From contig JAKSRR010000008.1 in the NCBI GenBank assembly GCA_024403455.1, positions 42,005 through 106,004 on the forward strand: 64,000 nt of DNA. The letters are read 5' to 3'. Made by a program: the position numbers and the translations under genes. Below the pieces are notes generated by a model. The model saw only the letters and a list, made by a program, of their open reading frames with translations, searched no databases and had not been told where the DNA came from. Positions 59,610-64,000 of the stretch are shown in pieces (the first letter of the stretch is position 1; each line of letters begins with the position of its first letter). The DNA is from Lachnospiraceae bacterium. GTDB taxonomy: Bacteria > Bacillota > Clostridia > Lachnospirales > Lachnospiraceae.

Positions 59610-62289
59610 TATATTGGCAGATCTCCTCCATTATTTTTGTATCGATTGATGGAATAATCTCCTCGGAAGGTCTGGCTGTATAATATCCCTGAATCAGGTC
59701 AACGCCGAGCTCAATCACCGTCTTTAACTCTTCCGTTGTCTCGACACCTTCTGCTAAAACTTTGAATCGATTTTCCTTTGCAAACAGCACGATATCCTTT
59801 ACAAAATGCTGTTTCTGACGATTGTCCTGAATACCGGTTAGCAGCATACGATCAATCTTAACGTAATTTGGCATGTAGCGAAGAAGATTCACAATATTGG
59901 AATAACCCGTACCATAATCATCTACCGCTGACTCGATACCCATTGCCTCAAACTGTCTCTTCATGTTTGCAAGAGATTCATCGTCTGCTTCTGTTTGTTC
60001 CGTCAATTCAACAACGATATGTTCGCGAAGCTTTAGCATCTTCTGCTGCAAAGCATTCATCTCTTCATCAGCTAATTTCTGTCCCGGAATACTGTTGATA
60101 AAAATCTTCTTTCCTTTAAACTTATCTTCTTGATTCCCTACGATTTCAAGGACATTGAAGAATGTTGCCTTCTCTACAACCACCAGTCTATTTAAGTGCG
60201 ATGCAAAACGCAGGATTTCTAGCGGTGAAACAAACACATCTGTCTTAGAACGCATCAACGCTTCATAAGCAAAAATGGTGCCATCTTTTGCACTGACAAT
60301 GGGTTGGAAATTGTACTTAAACAGATTCTCATCCAGAATTTTCTTAACAAGTTCTGCCTTTTCCTCTTCCTCTTTTGTCAGCTGCACAGACATCTGCATC
60401 TTCTGTTCGCTAATCTTATTACCGTTCTTATCACTAACTGCAGCATTCACAAGATCTTCCATGGCAACCATGTTGTTGACACGGATTGTAGCACTTCCCG
60501 TGTGAATCTTAATTTGATACTTGTTCTTCGGGTCTTTATTATATTCGTCTAGCTTATCGTAAATTTTTGTTCTAACTTTGGAAATCTGATCACCGCTAGC
60601 ATCCATAGTAAGCTTTGCCAAGATAAATTCATCATTTCCCAAGCGGCAGCACATATCACCTTCGTCGGCAACCCCAAAAATCATCTGGGATACCTTACGA
60701 ATAGCCTGGTCACCTTCCTTACGGCTATACTTAGAATTAATCGCATCCAGTCCTGCAATATCAACCGCCAAAATAGAGGTGCAAAGATCTTCCGATTTTG
60801 CACGATCCACCATGGGTCTTGCATGTTTCGTAAAACCTTCATAGTTAAACATACCGGTAAGGGAATCTAAAATCTCTACAGGTGCCTTTTCCCCACCAGA
60901 CTGTCTGATACTTGCATTGCGATAGAAATTCTCCAATGCAACCATAAAACTGCGAAGCCACATCATGTAGTTATCATCTACGCACTTGACCTCATCACCA
61001 TAACTGATGGAAGCATAGCCAAATACCTTTTCTGCATGGCAAAGAGGCGTAATGAAGAATGCCCTGGGATGATCCACTTCCTTACAAAGCGCAGGAAGCA
61101 TCTCCTTACGATTGAATGTTGTTTCAAAATCTAACTTATCTGCACCTTCTCCAGATCGTCCGCAAGAAAGAACCAAAAGCATGTTGTCTGTAAAACCATC
61201 TATTTCTCTAGTCGCTTCGACATTGGTGTCCGCTTCTTTCCAACTTTCATTAAGACAGATACACATAGATTCAAATTCTCGAATCTGATAGGTATAGGTC
61301 TGCACACTATCCATAATGCTCTGGAAGGAAGTCTGCAATACAAACTCTTCCAGAAGTTTCGTCATATGAATATAGTAATTAATATCTGTCGTTGTCCATC
61401 CGTGACGCGCTAGCTTTGTTGTCTTCAGATGCCTTTTACAACCACAACTGGTTCCAATATAGAGTGGTTCATCCACCTCAAAGGGCTGCAGCGGTTTATC
61501 TTCCAAAAGATTCTTTACACAGTCAGCAGCATACTCACCATAGGAAGTAGATGACATCGGAATAGAGGTAATGGGCTGCGGTGCATTCTGTCCTGCTTCC
61601 ACAGAGTCAAATCCCATAATGGCTACATCTTCCGGCACCTTATAACCATTCTTTTCCAAAACGCCAGCCAGAGCAATCGCCATATAATCATTGGCACATA
61701 ATATTGCTCTAGGCATTTTTTCATTCTGATTAATTAAAATCTTGGCAGCTCTCTCCGCGCCAGCATACCAGTAGTCTCCGTATGTAATCCAGTTTTCATT
61801 GACCTTTAATCCGTGATCTTCCATGCACTGTCTGAAAGCTTCTTCACGAACAATGGAATGTGCATGATTCTTAATACCATTCATAAAGCCAATTTCTGTA
61901 TAACCATGCTCTGTAATCAGATGTTCCGTCGCACGATACATAGGCCGGTAATTGCTCTGTACGATATAGGGATAAACATCTGTCTTCTTATCCACGTAAA
62001 GAACCTTGCCCTTATAATCTTCAAGGCTCTTTTCAATCATTAGCACAAGACCTTTTGTCCGAAGTGTATCCGGCAGGACCACAACGCTATCAAAAGCATC
62101 ATACTGTACCGCCGAAAAAATGTACCCTTCTCCAATACCATCCTCGTCCGTTTCGGGATCTCTCTGGTATGTGGAAAAGATGCATACATCCATATCCATT
62201 CCAAATGCTTTTTTCAGGAATCCTTCTGTAAATTCTGCTTGATACTGTTCCTGTACCTGTCCTACCAAAAGGGCAATTCTTTTTCTCAT
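59578..62289 (-). CDS. Cytosolic sensor-GGDEF-EAL protein (cyclic-di-GMP phosphodiesterase likely)
   Basis: A 903-residue protein with no signal peptide or membrane segment. The first 280 or so residues are a LacI/periplasmic-binding-type sensor (ALLVGQVQEQYQAEFTEGF, AILCANDYMAIALAGVLEKNGYKVPEDVAIMGFDS), without the DNA-binding helix. A middle GAF-like region (about 290-460) follows. The GGDEF domain is degenerate (RLGNDEF). The EAL domain keeps its catalytic residues: YEALMR, FINS, VVELTE, DDYGTGYSN, VKIDR, AEGVET and LIQGYY. The protein is thus predicted to bind a small ligand and hydrolyse cyclic-di-GMP. Its end overlaps folP. Confidence 0.88.
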   Translation of the reverse strand: MRKRIALLVGQVQEQYQAEFTEGFLKKAFGMDMDVCIFSTYQRDPETDEDGIGEGYIFSAVQYDAFDSVVVLPDTLRTKGLVLMIEKSLEDYKGKVLYVDKKTDVYPYIVQSNYRPMYRATEHLITEHGYTEIGFMNGIKNHAHSIVREEAFRQCMEDHGLKVNENWITYGDYWYAGAERAAKILINQNEKMPRAILCANDYMAIALAGVLEKNGYKVPEDVAIMGFDSVEAGQNAPQPITSIPMSSTSYGEYAADCVKNLLEDKPLQPFEVDEPLYIGTSCGCKRHLKTTKLARHGWTTTDINYYIHMTKLLEEFVLQTSFQSIMDSVQTYTYQIREFESMCICLNESWKEADTNVEATREIDGFTDNMLLVLSCGRSGEGADKLDFETTFNRKEMLPALCKEVDHPRAFFITPLCHAEKVFGYASISYGDEVKCVDDNYMMWLRSFMVALENFYRNASIRQSGGEKAPVEILDSLTGMFNYEGFTKHARPMVDRAKSEDLCTSILAVDIAGLDAINSKYSRKEGDQAIRKVSQMIFGVADEGDMCCRLGNDEFILAKLTMDASGDQISKVRTKIYDKLDEYNKDPKNKYQIKIHTGSATIRVNNMVAMEDLVNAAVSDKNGNKISEQKMQMSVQLTKEEEEKAELVKKILDENLFKYNFQPIVSAKDGTIFAYEALMRSKTDVFVSPLEILRFASHLNRLVVVEKATFFNVLEIVGNQEDKFKGKKIFINSIPGQKLADEEMNALQQKMLKLREHIVVELTEQTEADDESLANMKRQFEAMGIESAVDDYGTGYSNIVNLLRYMPNYVKIDRMLLTGIQDNRQKQHFVKDIVLFAKENRFKVLAEGVETTEELKTVIELGVDLIQGYYTARPSEEIIPSIDTKIMEEICQYSAEQNHADWQ

Positions 62290-62335
62290 ACAGTCTCCTG
62301 TCTTTTTATAAATCTATAGAGCTACTCTAGATATC

Positions 62336-62344
62336 ATTATAGCA
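62336..62344 (-). promoter_or_regulatory. Extended -10 promoter for the sensor-GGDEF-EAL gene
   Basis: On the minus strand TGCTATAAT gives a perfect -10 with TGn extension, 47 nt before the start codon at 62289. It faces the divergent promoter at 62388. Confidence 0.65.
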
Positions 62345-62387
62345 TTTCCATTTGCAAATGTATTCAGAATCTTTTTTAACCCATTCA

Positions 62388-62396
62388 TGGTATAAT
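62388..62396 (+). promoter_or_regulatory. Extended -10 promoter for the DHH phosphoesterase gene
   Basis: TGGTATAAT gives a perfect -10 (62391-62396) with TGn extension, 38 nt upstream of the ATG at 62435. No clear -35 hexamer is present. Confidence 0.65.
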
Positions 62397-62434
62397 GATT
62401 TTATATGTGTTGATTCATTTTGAGAGGGGACACC

Positions 62435-63910
62435 ATGAAGTTATCAGATTTATTAGATCACGAAGAGATTACCATCCAGTGCCACGACAATCCTGATGCC
62501 GATGCTTTGGCTAGTGGCTATGGACTATATTTATATTTTTCATCTAAAGGAAAGCCGGTTCGTTTTATTTACTCTGGCAAATTCAAGATTCAAAAGAGCA
62601 ACCTTGTTCACATGATTGACCTTTTGGAGATTCCTGTTGAATATGAGGAAAATCCCACCCCCTGCCCCTTCCTTATCACAGTTGACTGTCAGTATGGGGA
62701 ACGCAATGTTACGACCGTTGATGCAGATAATATTGCGGTAATTGATCATCATCAAGTAAACGGAAACTTACCTCCCTTATCGGATGTACGAAGTGGTCTT
62801 GGTTCCTGTTCCACCGTTATATGGGACTTATTAAAGAAGGAAAACTATCCCGTAAACTCTGACGAAAAACTTGCCACAGCCATGTACTATGGTCTCTACA
62901 CTGACACCAACGGTTTCGCTGAGTTAACTCACCCCATGGACAGAGACTTACGTGATGAGGCGATTTGGAATCGTGCTACACTGCGTACCCTTTTAAACTC
63001 CAATCTTTCTCTAGAGGAAATGGGCATTGCCGGCGATGCACTAATTCATCATGATTACTACGAAGATTATAAATATGCCATTATCAAATCTGAGCCCTGC
63101 GACCCTAATATCTTAGGCGTCATCAGTGACATGGTATTATCTGTAGACAAAGTGGAAACTTGTCTTGTCTATAACATATTACCTTTTGGTATCAAAATTT
63201 CTGTCAGAAGCTGCGTTCCCACAACAAAGGCAAGTGATTTAGCTGCCTACCTTTGCAAGGGCGTGGGCAATGGTGGCGGACACATCGATAAAGCAGGCGG
63301 ATTTATTCAGAAGGATTTAATAAATGATGCTCCTGAGAAATTTTTACAAAAACGTATGCATGACTATTTTGCAAATAGCGAAGTAATCTATGCAGCTACT
63401 TATGATGCTGATATTGCTTCCATGAAGGAATATGAGAAGCTTCCCATTAAACTCGGCTATGTAAAAGCAACGGATGTTGCAGCAGTAGATACAAAAGTCT
63501 GTATCCGTACCATGGAAGGTGACTTTGAAATGGAAGTCACCGATGATCTATATATCATCATCGGTATTGATGGTGAGATTTATCCCAACCGTGCCGAAAA
63601 GTTCTTCAGAAGCTATAAACAGGTAGACGATCCCTATGTATTCGAAGGTGAATATCCACCCACCATTAAAGATATTATAGAAGCTAAGTCCATTGACTTA
63701 ATTACAAAAGCAAAAACCTGCGTCAGCCAGGGTGTTACCCATATTTTCTCTAAGCCCATTGACCATACAATGAAGATTTTCACAGCATGGGATCACGAAA
63801 AATATATGTTAGGAAATCCTGGTGACTATTTAGCCGTACGAACAGATGATTATCACGATGTCTACATCATCGAAAAGAATATTTTTGGAAGAACTTATAA
63901 AGAAGTGTAA
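62435..63910 (+). CDS. DHH-family phosphoesterase with extra C-terminal domain
   Basis: A 491-residue soluble enzyme. The DHH domain has HDNPDADALASG (about 19-30), VDCQYGERN, IDHHQV and the YTDTNGF motif; the DHHA1 domain has GNGGGHIDKAGGFI near residue 285. This matches nanoRNase/pAp or cyclic-dinucleotide phosphodiesterases. About 170 residues follow that are not part of NrnA, including DDLYIIIGIDGEIYP and GNPGDYLAVRTDDYHDVYII. The ATG at 62435 has GAGAGGGG about 5 nt upstream. The substrate is uncertain: short RNA or a linear dinucleotide is likely. Confidence 0.85.
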   Translation: MKLSDLLDHEEITIQCHDNPDADALASGYGLYLYFSSKGKPVRFIYSGKFKIQKSNLVHMIDLLEIPVEYEENPTPCPFLITVDCQYGERNVTTVDADNIAVIDHHQVNGNLPPLSDVRSGLGSCSTVIWDLLKKENYPVNSDEKLATAMYYGLYTDTNGFAELTHPMDRDLRDEAIWNRATLRTLLNSNLSLEEMGIAGDALIHHDYYEDYKYAIIKSEPCDPNILGVISDMVLSVDKVETCLVYNILPFGIKISVRSCVPTTKASDLAAYLCKGVGNGGGHIDKAGGFIQKDLINDAPEKFLQKRMHDYFANSEVIYAATYDADIASMKEYEKLPIKLGYVKATDVAAVDTKVCIRTMEGDFEMEVTDDLYIIIGIDGEIYPNRAEKFFRSYKQVDDPYVFEGEYPPTIKDIIEAKSIDLITKAKTCVSQGVTHIFSKPIDHTMKIFTAWDHEKYMLGNPGDYLAVRTDDYHDVYIIEKNIFGRTYKEV

Positions 63911-63918
63911 TAAAAAAA

Positions 63919-63950
63919 AAGCCGGTACCTTCGTGGTACCGGCTCATTTT
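63919..63950 (+). terminator. Intrinsic terminator after the DHH gene
   Basis: GCCGGTACC (63921-63929) and GGTACCGGC (63935-63943) form a 9-bp stem with a TTCGT loop, followed by TCATTTT. A run of A precedes it, so it may also work from the other side. The last 50 nt of the window hold only a small inverted repeat (AGAGT/ACTCT) and no gene. Confidence 0.8.
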
Positions 63951-64000
63951 AGTACCATAAAAGTGTAGTTGTTAGAGAGTAATTAACTCTGACATCTGCA

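Overview
The window looks like a stretch of chromosome from a Lachnospiraceae-type bacterium (Clostridia, Firmicutes). Supporting signs are a SCIFF peptide with its radical-SAM maturase beside a fused SecDF, the gene run priA-def-fmt-rsmB-rlmN-prpC-prkC-rsgA-rpe, a YesM/YesN-type two-component system inside a sugar locus, Mini-III next to cysS and rlmB, and strong Shine-Dalgarno sites. No rRNA, tRNA, CRISPR array, phage gene or insertion sequence was found.

Layout. (1) 1-2180, plus strand: end of an ABC substrate-binding protein, then its permease and ATPase (TrpXYZ-like uptake system). (2) 2192-4825, minus strand: a TVP38-type membrane protein, a guanine deaminase-like enzyme, a tandem-repeat block, and a cation diffusion facilitator behind a NiCo (czcD) riboswitch. 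(3) 4849-18699, minus strand: a long housekeeping cluster for translation, ribosome assembly and Ser/Thr phosphorylation, a membrane protein and recJ. An intergenic gap at 15557-15875 holds a candidate small RNA. (4) 18878-20047, plus strand: a membrane-anchored trigger-factor/FKBP-like chaperone. (5) 20183-41582: a sugar-utilisation locus. On the minus strand it has a fucosidase, histidine kinase, repeat-containing surface protein, two ABC permeases, a binding lipoprotein, YesL, an esterase, a response regulator, an alpha-xylosidase, a xylulokinase, a DUF4867-like protein and an isomerase. A GH43 enzyme diverges on the plus strand. (6) 41696-48203, minus strand: secDF, the SCIFF system, a small alarmone synthetase and potD. 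(7) 48193-56588, minus strand: potC, potB, potA, a CorC/HlyC-type protein, rlmB, mrnC, cysS, ispF and a hypothetical gene, apparently one long operon reading into potD. (8) 56665-62289, minus strand: a zinc-ribbon repeat protein, folP, and a cytosolic sensor-GGDEF-EAL protein. (9) 62435-63910, plus strand: a DHH phosphoesterase.

The sugar locus fits capture of a decorated, xylose-containing oligosaccharide such as fucosylated or acetylated xyloglucan fragments. The kinase and regulator would sense it, the ABC system import it, the fucosidase, esterase, GH43 enzyme and alpha-xylosidase strip it, and the isomerase plus xylulokinase feed pentose to the pentose-phosphate pathway. The substrate is inferred from enzyme families only. 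No beta-glucosidase, beta-galactosidase or classical XylA is present here.

Most noteworthy unexplained signals: a small family of hairpin repeats with an invariant loop and covarying stems (34375-34493 and 40005-40065), the candidate small RNA with a C-rich single-stranded stretch (15760-15855), five tandem repeats ending in an inverted copy (3545-3757), a three-copy repeat surface protein, and an LplB-type permease with about 220 extra N-terminal residues.
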